From Candidatus Kirkpatrickella diaphorinae (GTDB lineage: Bacteria; Pseudomonadota; Alphaproteobacteria; Acetobacterales; Acetobacteraceae), in the NCBI RefSeq assembly GCF_025736875.1, contig NZ_CP107052.1:1476001-1540000 (forward strand): a stretch of DNA of 64,000 nt, written 5' to 3'. Below the pieces are notes generated by a model that saw only the letters and a program-made list of their open reading frames with translations, had not been told where the DNA came from and did not search any database. The translations under genes and the position numbers were made by a program. Position 1 is the stretch's first letter. Every line of letters starts with the position of its first letter. Shown here piece after piece: positions 39,491 through 47,721 of this stretch.

Positions 39491-41163
39491 GCTTTCTCCG
39501 ACTCCAGATCTCCGGCCTGTGCCGCCGCTTTGACGCGCCGGGCTCCCTTCATGAGCGCACGGTTACGCCGGAAGCTGAAAAAAGGATACGCCCGCCTGAC
39601 GCGTACGTTCCTGGCAAGTTCAGCACCATTCCTGCCCGCACCATCCCAGAGACAGCGAATATCGAAGCTGTGCACGGCGAAGATTGTCGCAATCACGACA
39701 AAGGTGAAGAAGACAACGCCCGGCTCAGCACGGACATTGGCAAGAAAACCAAAGCGCACGACTGCGACAAGGATCGAGATCATAAACACGTCGATCATGG
39801 ACCATCTGCCGATGAAGTCAATCACCCGGTAAAGTTTCGTCAACCCTTTGAGATGCCGCCGACGCCCCGTTGCCGCGCTGAACACCATTGTCCCGAGCCC
39901 GACGATTTTAAGCACGGGCACGCAGATACTCGCAAAAATAACGAGGAGTGAGAGCGGTACGAGATTTGATTGCCATAGCTCAATCGCACCATGAATAATG
40001 GTGCTCGTGTCCCGCTGCCCCACTTTCATGAATGTCATGACGGGGAAGAGATTTGCCGGGATATAAGCGAGCACCCCCGCGACGAGGAGTGACGTGGCAT
40101 TGCTCAGCGCATTGGCTTTTCGTCTTGAGATAAACGCGGCGCATCGGGGGCACCGCCCGAAAGCATGTGTCGGCGCAACGGGCTCGGACGACGCGATGAC
40201 CAGGCCACATGTGAGGCATGACGCCATCTGGTCATGCGGTGGAATGGGATCGGTTGTGACATCAACACATCGTAAAAAGCCCGATTCCGTGCGGAATGCC
40301 TGGTCATTCATCCCCATTTTCTGGGCGTCCCAGACGCGCTCCGTATCCAGCGTCGAATCAGTTGTGGCCATGGTGATCATGATGGCCGCGACGAGAAAAA
40401 CGCCTGGCTGGAGATCAACCAGAGCCAGATCGACAAGTTTGGTATAGGCCACGAACACGCCGAGAATATAGACTTCAATCATCGCCCATTCCCGCAGGCG
40501 GCGATACCATTTAAGAATGTGGGCCGTCCAATCCGTACCCGCTGCGCGGCTGGCCCCGTAAAGCACGATGCCCATGAGGACGATGACAATGCCGGGCATG
40601 ATGAAGGTCGTCATGGCAACGATGGCGCCAATCTCACCATAGCCCTGCTTGGCAAGCTGATAGACGCCCGTCAGGATGGAAATTGTGTTGACGCGCCCTT
40701 TTGCATCAAGCGTCATCAGATTTGAGCAGAGAAGCGCGATGTAAAGCGCGAAGGACGTCATGCAGAAAGCAATCGGCGTCGCGAGGGGCGAAGTTCTGCG
40801 CCGGCGCACGAGGGCCTCATCGCAGCGTCGACAATAGGCGACCTGGCCCGGCGCCACCTCCAGCAATGTCTGGAACAGCCCGCAAGTCGGGCATTCATGC
40901 AAACCCTGCACAACGGACATGGATCTCAGCGCGCCTGCAGGGTCATGCCGCAAATGGGCTGGCGTCAGACATGCATGGAGAAATCGGCCAAATCGGTTGA
41001 CCCGCTCAGCGCCGAAATGATGTTGCGCCACCTGCAAAATTGCCTGCCCGTGCCGCCCCCGTCCGAAACGACTTAAAAGGCTGTAAACCCGATCGTCAAA
41101 ACGTTTGACGCGGACCATCATTTTTTTATGAAGACGTTTCAGGAAGGAAGATCGCATCATCAA
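39487..41163 (-). CDS. pqiA: PqiA-like integral membrane protein
   Basis: 558 residues with two repeated PqiA units, each a zinc-ribbon-like Cys pair followed by four membrane helices. The first pair is CPTCG and CRRCD near residue 100; the second is CLTCG and CPRCA near 320. Helices include FCMTSFALYIALLCSNLMTL and FVVIATIFAVHSFDI. It is the inner membrane partner of PqiB and first gene of the operon. Confidence 0.87.
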   Translation of the reverse strand: MMMRSSFLKRLHKKMMVRVKRFDDRVYSLLSRFGRGRHGQAILQVAQHHFGAERVNRFGRFLHACLTPAHLRHDPAGALRSMSVVQGLHECPTCGLFQTLLEVAPGQVAYCRRCDEALVRRRRTSPLATPIAFCMTSFALYIALLCSNLMTLDAKGRVNTISILTGVYQLAKQGYGEIGAIVAMTTFIMPGIVIVLMGIVLYGASRAAGTDWTAHILKWYRRLREWAMIEVYILGVFVAYTKLVDLALVDLQPGVFLVAAIMITMATTDSTLDTERVWDAQKMGMNDQAFRTESGFLRCVDVTTDPIPPHDQMASCLTCGLVIASSEPVAPTHAFGRCPRCAAFISRRKANALSNATSLLVAGVLAYIPANLFPVMTFMKVGQRDTSTIIHGAIELWQSNLVPLSLLVIFASICVPVLKIVGLGTMVFSAATGRRRHLKGLTKLYRVIDFIGRWSMIDVFMISILVAVVRFGFLANVRAEPGVVFFTFVVIATIFAVHSFDIRCLWDGAGRNGAELARNVRVRRAYPFFSFRRNRALMKGARRVKAAAQAGDLESEKA

Positions 41164-41248
41164 GTCTTTTCAGGCACACCAGCGCTAACGCACCCACCCT
41201 ATAGGCTGTTGCGATTTCTGCAAAGCTTCGCTATAGCTCCGCCAACAG

Positions 41249-41323
<75 letters not shown>

Positions 41324-41343
41324 GTTTTTCACGAATGCGTGAC

Positions 41344-41365
41344 GGGCTGAGCCCATCCTCAGCCC
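41344..41365. terminator. Hairpin downstream of tRNA-Thr
   Basis: GGGCTGA at 41344-41350 pairs with TCAGCCC at 41359-41365. No T run, so it may serve as a processing signal or weak terminator for either strand. Confidence 0.3.
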
Positions 41366-41425
41366 TGCTCCCCCTCCTCAATGTCGCGCGTCACTCTGTG
41401 CCTCTCCCGCACTTGAAATTGACAT

Positions 41426-41593
41426 TTATCGATCTGGCGGGTTGTTGATACGCGTCTTTTCCGTCTCAGCCCAAAGCGTGCCGAGCGTCTTTGCGGCGTC
41501 CAGAAGACGTTGCTGAACATCGGCGAGCGTTTTACCGCCTGGATCTTGCAGATAATCGATCGCGTGCAGGACTTTCATAACAGAGCTGGCCAT
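41426..41593 (-). CDS. Small phage-like protein, unknown
   Basis: 55 residues from ATG 41593 (MASSVMKVLHAIDYLQDPGG, then helical KTLADVQQRLLDAAKTLG). Mostly alpha-helical and soluble by appearance. The frame is open further upstream but has no start codon there and overlaps the end of the gene at 41638, so part of a frameshifted longer gene cannot be excluded. It is the gene nearest to the tRNA-Thr. Confidence 0.4.
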   Translation of the reverse strand: MASSVMKVLHAIDYLQDPGGKTLADVQQRLLDAAKTLGTLWAETEKTRINNPPDR

Positions 41594-41637
41594 GGCTGCC
41601 CGGTCGGGCGGCGTCTCCCACCCTGCACGCGCCGCGT

Positions 41638-42063
41638 TTACAAGATCCTCTCCCGACGAGGAGGAAAAGAGTGCGCATGCCTGTCAGCATGACTTGCTTC
41701 AAGCAATGGCACAATCGTTGCGCGCCATGACGTTTCCGGCTCCGGACCAGTGCAACATCTTATGCCATCAGCCCGTGAAGCAGCGTTCCCCGACGCGACG
41801 GCAAGATGTTTTTCCGCTGCCTCTGTCGGGCAATATTGCGCATTCCCGTCGCGGTCATAAAGCCGGATTTGAAACCCGCATTCCGTCAATCTTTCATGCG
41901 CCGCGATACGGCCTGGCAGGCCCAGCAGGGTGGCCAGCTTATCGACCGATAATCCGCCACTTAAGCTGGAAGCGCGCGCAGCACGATGACGGGCAGGGCC
42001 CCGCTGCGCCTGACGCGGGACGGGTGCAGGCTGTATCGTTTTTGTGACATGATTTTTGACCAT
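41638..42063 (-). CDS. Small phage-like protein with a winged-helix-like segment
   Basis: 141 residues from ATG 42063, with GGAAGAA well placed. A basic N-terminal tail (PRQAQRGPARHRAARASS) precedes a segment that looks like a DNA-binding domain of phage regulators (GLSVDKLATLLGLPGRIAAH then ERLTECGFQIRLYDRDG). No family is recognised with certainty. It could be an antirepressor-like protein; its position next to the lysis-like genes is only circumstantial. Confidence 0.45.
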   Translation of the reverse strand: MVKNHVTKTIQPAPVPRQAQRGPARHRAARASSLSGGLSVDKLATLLGLPGRIAAHERLTECGFQIRLYDRDGNAQYCPTEAAEKHLAVASGNAASRADGIRCCTGPEPETSWRATIVPLLEASHADRHAHSFPPRRERIL

Positions 42064-42200
42064 GATTATTCTTCCAGCGATTTTTCGCGCGTCACAATGG
42101 CAAAGCAAGGGGCGGACCGTGCAGCGCTCGACTTGGTTTTCAGAGGGGTGGTGTCCCGACCGGCAGCCGTGAGCTGCCAGCCACCGATCGGGGGGAGAGG

Positions 42201-42950
42201 TTAGAGTGAGCTGATCTCACTGAGCAGAGCATCGAATGTCTGGTTCTTCGGCGATTTGCCATTATCGCCCAGCCAGTTTTGGCGGCTCAGCAGGCCGTAA
42301 CTCTCGTCGGAGATATATTCCCACGTCGCCCAGGGCATGAAGCTTCGCGCGCCCCAGGAGGCAAAAAAGAGCCCGTCTTTATTGTAACCCGTCACGGCAA
42401 TGGCATGGCCGCCAACGGGCCTGTGGTTTGAAACCTTGTCGAGATCCCATGTGGCCCCTGGCTCAAGCTCCATAAAGCCCTGCACCATTTGCACACCGCC
42501 GATAACCCCACCCAGAAAGGCGATGCAGCGTTTGACGGACATGACATCCTTACGCTCAACATAGCCAAAAGCAGTCAGGAGATCCTTGTCCGGGCCGGGG
42601 CGCCGGAAGCCATTTTTGCGCCAGATTTTCAGCAGGTCGAGAAGAATGACGCCGTCATCACCAACCCCCGTCATCGGATCATAGCCGGACACGTCCGCGT
42701 AATTGGCGATCACCTGATCGGTGGAAAGCAGGACTTGGGACTGCGCGTTTTTCGTCCAGGTTGCAACTAACCCCGCCTGGGACGCCAGGCCGCAACAGCC
42801 GCATTTGTCATTGCCCCACATCTGATAATCGACCTTGTCGGACCAATCCTGTTCCTCCGGCACGGTGGGCCAGTGGGCGGCAAGGGCCGGTGTGAGGCGA
42901 TACGTTCGCGGGTCACGCTTCGCGGGGCGCTTGCCGAGCTTATAGGTCAT
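42201..42950 (-). CDS. Papain-fold (C1-like) protein with altered active site
   Basis: 249 residues, no signal peptide; AAGGAG precedes ATG 42950. The papain pattern is visible: KCGCCGLASQAG with catalytic Cys at about 53, GGHAIAVTGY with His at about 182, and SWG at 198-200. But the papain asparagine of the NSWG motif is replaced by Ala (FASWG, Ala 197), and the position of the oxyanion Gln holds Asn 47. It could be a weak or dead peptidase, or a binding protein. Such proteins occur in phage and prophage of related bacteria, to my recollection. The two genes upstream (43151, 43716) overlap each other and may form one unit with it. Confidence 0.65.
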   Translation of the reverse strand: MTYKLGKRPAKRDPRTYRLTPALAAHWPTVPEEQDWSDKVDYQMWGNDKCGCCGLASQAGLVATWTKNAQSQVLLSTDQVIANYADVSGYDPMTGVGDDGVILLDLLKIWRKNGFRRPGPDKDLLTAFGYVERKDVMSVKRCIAFLGGVIGGVQMVQGFMELEPGATWDLDKVSNHRPVGGHAIAVTGYNKDGLFFASWGARSFMPWATWEYISDESYGLLSRQNWLGDNGKSPKNQTFDALLSEISSL

Positions 42951-43150
42951 TTAAATGTCTCCTTGAGATCTTATTGTTCGTTTGAAAATGTCGCGCCGAT
43001 GCGCGATGCGGTCTCAGGCCGGGTGAGCGCCCTGTCCGAGCCTGCCTGATTACAGGCACCGTCACAGCCTGTTACCCCAGAATGCGACCTTTCCAGTCAG
43101 TCACGCCTTGATGCGTCTTTCAGCCCAGCGGGAACCTGCCAATGGACACA

Positions 43151-43732
43151 TCACGCCGTGACATGAAGTGCGGCGAGTGCCTGTGCCTCCGTCATTGGCA
43201 GACCACGCGCGCGACCATAGGGGGCGCCGACAGCGATCGTGCCGCTGAGGAGCGCTTGGAAGATGGCAACAATCGTGCTCAGCGCATCCAAAGCTGTGGT
43301 GACGTCGGCGCGCGTCTTTTCATCCAGCTCCGTCGAGACAGAAGCCAGCGCTTTTGCGAGACTTTGTGAAAGATTTTCCAACGCCGTCAGCAGAGCATCG
43401 ACTTTCGATTTCAGGCTGTCGGAATTATAGACGATCGTCACCTGGTCCCCGGCCTCCGACTCAAAAGCGCTTAATGCTGCGGAGACGCCTTCACTTGCCA
43501 CTGAGATCGCCGCCGCGACACCCGCACCCAGCGCCGCTGAGACCGGGGGTATCGACAGGATCGTTGAAGCGGCATTGAGACCTGCCTGCGCGTAGGCGCG
43601 GATCTTCGCAACATTGAGGACGAGGGTTGTTGTGTTTTTGCCGTTAATGACGGTGCAAGCCGGCAAGGCCCCCAAGATGGCGGCGGCGGCAGAAAGTCGC
43701 AGGGCCTCCCGACGGCTAAACATGTTTTTCAT
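43151..43732 (-). CDS. Helical lipoprotein
   Basis: 193 residues from ATG 43732 with AGGA upstream. The N-terminus MFSRREALRLSAAAAILGAL is Tat-like (SRREALRLS) and ends in a lipobox LPAC, so it should be exported and lipidated. The mature part is long, Ala/Ser-rich and helical (LTALENLSQSLAKALASVST), with heptad-like spacing. Function unknown; in a phage context it might act at the envelope during lysis. It overlaps the end of the upstream gene by 17 bases. Confidence 0.6.
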   Translation of the reverse strand: MKNMFSRREALRLSAAAAILGALPACTVINGKNTTTLVLNVAKIRAYAQAGLNAASTILSIPPVSAALGAGVAAAISVASEGVSAALSAFESEAGDQVTIVYNSDSLKSKVDALLTALENLSQSLAKALASVSTELDEKTRADVTTALDALSTIVAIFQALLSGTIAVGAPYGRARGLPMTEAQALAALHVTA

Positions 43733-44087
43733 CAGTTGTTCCTGAATTTTTGTTTTTCTGTGAGTCATTGTCGCGCTTCAGAACATCGAAACCCGCTTTG
43801 GTCAGGAGACTGGAAGCGGCTTCCGCATCGTCGCGTTTCACCATAAGGCCCGTGCGTTCACATTGCAGACGATTTGACGCACGGCCGAGATTAAGTGCGC
43901 CCCATGTGACCAGGAGATAATAGATTTTGCGGACCGTGTAATTTTTACTTCCCCAGGTTGGTGGCTTGAGCCCTACAGCGAGAATATTGCAAAGCCCCGA
44001 AAGCATGAGGATGACGAAGGGCGCGTAAACGGCCCAATTTTCCGGCAGGGTTTTGACAAGCTCGGTGCAGAGCGGATTGAGATTCAT
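43716..44087 (-). CDS. Small membrane protein, phage-like
   Basis: 123 residues from ATG 44087, with GGAGGTG at the ideal distance. One clear membrane segment (YAPFVILMLSGLCNILAVGL) near residue 25, with a second weaker hydrophobic stretch (KIYYLLVTWGALNLG). The C-terminus is charged and ends in an Asn/Ser/Lys-rich tail. A holin-like or accessory membrane role is possible but unproven. A terminator-like hairpin lies directly upstream of the ribosome site. Confidence 0.55.
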   Translation of the reverse strand: MNLNPLCTELVKTLPENWAVYAPFVILMLSGLCNILAVGLKPPTWGSKNYTVRKIYYLLVTWGALNLGRASNRLQCERTGLMVKRDDAEAASSLLTKAGFDVLKRDNDSQKNKNSGTTDEKHV

Positions 44088-44102
44088 GAAACACCTCCAA
44101 TA

Positions 44103-44122
44103 AAAAACCGCCCCGGAGGGCG
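44103..44122 (-). terminator. Terminator just upstream of the small membrane protein
   Basis: CCGCCC and GGGCGG flank a short loop, and on the minus strand six T follow immediately, then the GGAGGTG site of the gene at 44087. It would stop transcripts arriving from the metabolic cluster. Confidence 0.65.
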
Positions 44123-44553
44123 GTGCATCTCTTAAATTTATGATCAGGACGGAGCGTCCGGTTTGCGGGTTATGTTCAGCGCGTTTGAGCGCTGACGCGC
44201 CCGTCCGAAGCGCCTGAAAAAACGGGGGCCATGAGGCCGCCATCAAAGGCACCTATCGCGCCGCCATACAGGGCGGGGAAACGACATGGACGGAACAGAT
44301 TGACGCGATGAGACCGCAAACTTCTGGCACATCGCGCCCGGGTCACGTTTCTGACTTTCCTTCTCGATAGGAGGGCGTAGAGCGCCGCTTGGTCGAACGT
44401 GACCGAACAGATATTACTTGAAATTCTCACGTGAGGTTTTGAACGCGCGCGCAGGTAAATGGCGACGGGCGACGGGCGACGCATAGATTGGCCGATGAAC
44501 AAATCAGGCCAGGTGCCTCTGCATCCCGGGACGCCCGCACGGCGCATGTCGTT
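44123..44553. other. Gene-free stretch
   Basis: About 430 bases between the terminator and the DUF1440 gene with no reading frame that I can support. It may hold the end of the metabolic transcript or a small RNA ending at the 44103 terminator. Confidence 0.3.
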
Positions 44554-45135
44554 TCAGGAATGCAATGGACGCTCACGAAATAAATGCCGGATGACCTGAC
44601 CCTCACTGTTGATCGGCTCGGCATAATGCACACGACGTGACATAAAGGCGTAACGTCGAAACACCTCTATCACCCAGGCCCATAAAATATGGCCTAAACT
44701 CTCAGAAAAGATTTCCGAGAATGGCAATTGCCATAAAGGCGGCGCCCAGCGCCCCAGGGGAAGGACGATGCCATGGAACCCGACCGTCACCACAAGACCG
44801 AATGCCGCGCCCTGCCACAGAGAGAAGCGGGGAAAGCGCAGACAGCCAAGGCAATAGGCCATGGCGAAAATGACAGAGAAGGCATGATGCACGAGGAGCA
44901 CGCCAAGATTTACGACATGCTGGGCGTAGAAATAGACGAGGTCATCCACGGGTACACCGCAATCCCGCAACATCTTAGCTGGCGGGCTCACGCGATCAGG
45001 GGTTCTCGGCGGCAAAGGGATCTCGCTGCCCCATTTAACGAAGCTGGCGATATTGCCCCCAACGAACCCCGCCCACATCGCCGTCCAGTAATCAGCTTTT
45101 TTGTAACGTCTTGAACCAGCCTGATCTGAAATCAT
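44554..45135 (-). CDS. DUF1440 (YagU-like) membrane protein
   Basis: 193 residues with about three or four membrane segments (WTAMWAGFVGGNIASFVKWG, HHAFSVIFAMAYCLGCLRF, WQGAAFGLVVTVGFHGIVLP). The PPRTPDRVSPPAKMLRDCG loop after the first helix is typical of YagU, an inner membrane protein linked to acid tolerance in E. coli. Function here is unknown. It ends the metabolic cluster on its downstream side, with about 100 bases to the next gene upstream. Confidence 0.75.
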   Translation of the reverse strand: MISDQAGSRRYKKADYWTAMWAGFVGGNIASFVKWGSEIPLPPRTPDRVSPPAKMLRDCGVPVDDLVYFYAQHVVNLGVLLVHHAFSVIFAMAYCLGCLRFPRFSLWQGAAFGLVVTVGFHGIVLPLGRWAPPLWQLPFSEIFSESLGHILWAWVIEVFRRYAFMSRRVHYAEPINSEGQVIRHLFRERPLHS

Positions 45136-45241
45136 GACAATTGACGCATCGCGTCACTCCCACCATCAACCGGGCGAAGGTTGCACATTGTGCATCCAGC
45201 GCGCCGGAGAGACGCCCCGACGCGATAAGCCGTTAAGCGCG

Positions 45242-46354
45242 TTACTTCTTCATCTGGCAGGCAGGAAGCTTCATGCGGAAAATCGTCGTTGGACCGGAAA
45301 TGGGCCGGCTGTTGCGGAAGGCCAATTCATCAAGGCGTGAATCCGAGATGTAAAGATAGCCATTCGCGATAGCGAAGCCATCGGCCCAGTCCATCACTTT
45401 CGGGTTATCGTAAATCTTGTGCGGGATCAGTCTTTTCTGATCTTTCGACAAAGTGAGCATATAGAGCCGGTGATGCTCAATATCCCCCGCCCAGATGCGG
45501 TCGCATGAGTCCATCTCGATACCGCCACTCATCACCGACTGACCAAGATATTGGACCTTCGCATCAAGCTGCTTATCCGTCAGGCTTGTGTCGCGCAGGG
45601 CGGCAGCGGGGATACGGTAATAATGATGGTCGGTCAAAGGACGGTAATAGACCCAGTTGCGATCAGCAGAAAGCGCGATACCATCATCCTGCGTAACCGG
45701 GAGGCCACCATCTTTCTTGCGCGCCAACTGGCCGTAAATATGAAGATGCTGCCGCTCATCCGCAACGCCGGAGCGCGTATTGGCCAGGACAAGGCGATAA
45801 GCGCCCGTATCCAGATTCAGCACGACCAGCCCGCCGCGATCCCACTCATTGGTGATATAGGCGGTGCGGGTTTTCGTATCGACGCGCACATCATTGAGAC
45901 TGTCTGTCGGCAATATGTCGTGATTGAAAAGGTAAGTCCGCAGCACCCTGCCGGAGGCGGGGTCAAATTCCACAAGTTTGGGTGGCAGTTTTTTCTGATC
46001 AACAGAGGGAAGAGAAGAGTCGAGCACCCAGAGGTGATTTTCATCATCTACCCACAAAGCCGGTACGGACACCCAGACGGGCCGATCACCCGGGTCAGCG
46101 TCAAATCTGTTCCATCCCGCATTCGGGAAGGGGATGAGGGCGCCGGTCATGGCATCGACGCGCACGACACTGGCGCTGTAACGCTTTATGGTCGCCGGGG
46201 CGGAGGCAAATACCGTCCCATTATGGCTGACACCCACGCCGATCATGTTGAAATCAGGCGGGAATTTTTTGACCACCTCAAGTTGCGTCGGCGCGGCCTG
46301 CGCCGCGACGGAGAACCCCGCGAGAGTGAGGGTGAGGACGAACAGCTTTTTCAT
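45242..46354 (-). CDS. Secreted major royal jelly/Yellow-like beta-propeller protein
   Basis: 370 residues with a Sec signal peptide (KKLFVLTLTLAGFSVAAQAA, cleavage after AQA). The rest is a beta-propeller of the MRJP/Yellow family: PVWVSVPALWVDDENHLWVL, then LNDVRVDTKTRTAYITNEWD, then SGGIEMDSCDRIWAGDIEHH. Bacterial members are thought to be related to lactonases or oxidases, but the reaction is not known. Start overlaps the SMP-30 gene by ATGA, so the two are coupled, both apparently exported. Confidence 0.82.
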   Translation of the reverse strand: MKKLFVLTLTLAGFSVAAQAAPTQLEVVKKFPPDFNMIGVGVSHNGTVFASAPATIKRYSASVVRVDAMTGALIPFPNAGWNRFDADPGDRPVWVSVPALWVDDENHLWVLDSSLPSVDQKKLPPKLVEFDPASGRVLRTYLFNHDILPTDSLNDVRVDTKTRTAYITNEWDRGGLVVLNLDTGAYRLVLANTRSGVADERQHLHIYGQLARKKDGGLPVTQDDGIALSADRNWVYYRPLTDHHYYRIPAAALRDTSLTDKQLDAKVQYLGQSVMSGGIEMDSCDRIWAGDIEHHRLYMLTLSKDQKRLIPHKIYDNPKVMDWADGFAIANGYLYISDSRLDELAFRNSRPISGPTTIFRMKLPACQMKK

Positions 46355-47616
46355 GCGTAGCCAGCTCCCTGTGTTGCGACATCAAGAGTGAAAATAGCGT
46401 CCTTCGCGCACATGAACAGGCAATTGCGCTGCGTTCCGCCGAAGGTCAAATTCGAAACGCTGCGTGGAAGTCTGAGACGCCCGATCAATTTGCCTGAGGG
46501 ATCATAGACCAGCACGCCCCCGAAACCCAAGGAACCGGAAACGCCAACCCAGATATTGCCGCTGACATCCGCCTTGATGCCGTCAGGCATCAATTTGTGC
46601 TGCGCGACATTTGTATGTGCAAAGACGCGCTTATTGCGCAGGGTTTTCCCCTCAACGTCGAAAGCATAGAGATTATAATGGCCACCCCCTGACCTGGACG
46701 TGTCGATTTCGCTTGAAGCGATGTAAAGCACGCGCCCATCGGGGGAGAAGCACAGCCCGTTCGGGCCTGCCAACTCCGCAGCGGACAGCACAGCGGTAAT
46801 TTCGAGCGTGTGCGGATCAACATGGAAGACATGTGCCTCCCGATGCGCGCGCCCCCCGATTTCCGTCATCACTTCCGCATCGAGATTCCATTTGAGGCGG
46901 GATGCGGGCGCGCCATTGCCTATTGGTGCATCGGGATGGCCCTCAAGCAAGCGATCACCATAAGGTGGATCGGTAAACCAGATGCCGCCATCCGCCGCCA
47001 CGACGATATCATTGGGCGAATTGAGCTCCCCGCCCTGATATTCCTTTGCGATGACCGTGCAGCTTCCATCATGCTCCCACCTGATCACGCGTCGGAGGCC
47101 GTGCTCACAGGTCAGAAGGCGCCCTTCACGGTCAAAACTGTTTCCGTTGGAGTGGTAACTTTCTTTTCGGAACACCGTGATATTATGCGCATCATGGGCA
47201 TAACGATATTGCACGCCACCCACGACATCACTCAGCAGCAGAAAGCGCCCTTCCGTGCACCAGGCTGGTCCCTCCAGCCAGCGCGCAGGGTGGTGTTGCG
47301 TGGCGCGCCAGGCGAGCTCCAGCCCGGCATTGCCGTAAAGAACGTCGTTAAATGCGGGGTCAAGCGTCAGAATATCAGGGTCAGGCGTGAAGGCGTAAGG
47401 TGCACCCGCACCCCAGAGCCGTGGCGGATTACTGATGACACTGGGCGGTGCGACCGGTATCCGCCGCGCGACGGCGCGGGCGGAATCCATCGTGGCCAGT
47501 CCGGCCAGGCCGCCTAAAAGCACCGTGCGGCGGCTTAAACTCAACCGATTTTCAACCGACGCGGTTTCCTGACTCGTCGACTCGACTTGATCCAGCCGCG
47601 TTCGTTCAAACATCAT
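46351..47616 (-). CDS. Exported SMP-30/gluconolactonase-like lactonase
   Basis: 421 residues, starting at ATG 47616 with AGAGGA upstream. The Tat motif LSRRTVLLGGLAGLA lies near residue 28, so the folded protein should go to the periplasm. The beta-propeller shows LEGPAWCTEGRFLLLSDVVG, the metal-site asparagine segment GELNSPNDIVVAADGGIWFT, and GPNGLCFSPDGRVLYIASS. It is expected to open a sugar lactone to the acid. Its neighbours (permease, DenD-like dehydrogenase) would import and oxidise the acid. Confidence 0.87.
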   Translation of the reverse strand: MMFERTRLDQVESTSQETASVENRLSLSRRTVLLGGLAGLATMDSARAVARRIPVAPPSVISNPPRLWGAGAPYAFTPDPDILTLDPAFNDVLYGNAGLELAWRATQHHPARWLEGPAWCTEGRFLLLSDVVGGVQYRYAHDAHNITVFRKESYHSNGNSFDREGRLLTCEHGLRRVIRWEHDGSCTVIAKEYQGGELNSPNDIVVAADGGIWFTDPPYGDRLLEGHPDAPIGNGAPASRLKWNLDAEVMTEIGGRAHREAHVFHVDPHTLEITAVLSAAELAGPNGLCFSPDGRVLYIASSEIDTSRSGGGHYNLYAFDVEGKTLRNKRVFAHTNVAQHKLMPDGIKADVSGNIWVGVSGSLGFGGVLVYDPSGKLIGRLRLPRSVSNLTFGGTQRNCLFMCAKDAIFTLDVATQGAGYA

Positions 47617-47721
47617 ATGCGTTCCTCTGACTTTTTAACGTCCTGGCGATACAACACATTTTTGACAGCCCCAAGATGAGCCAATGATGTGAGATGACGG
47701 TGTCCCGCCTGATTTCCCGTA

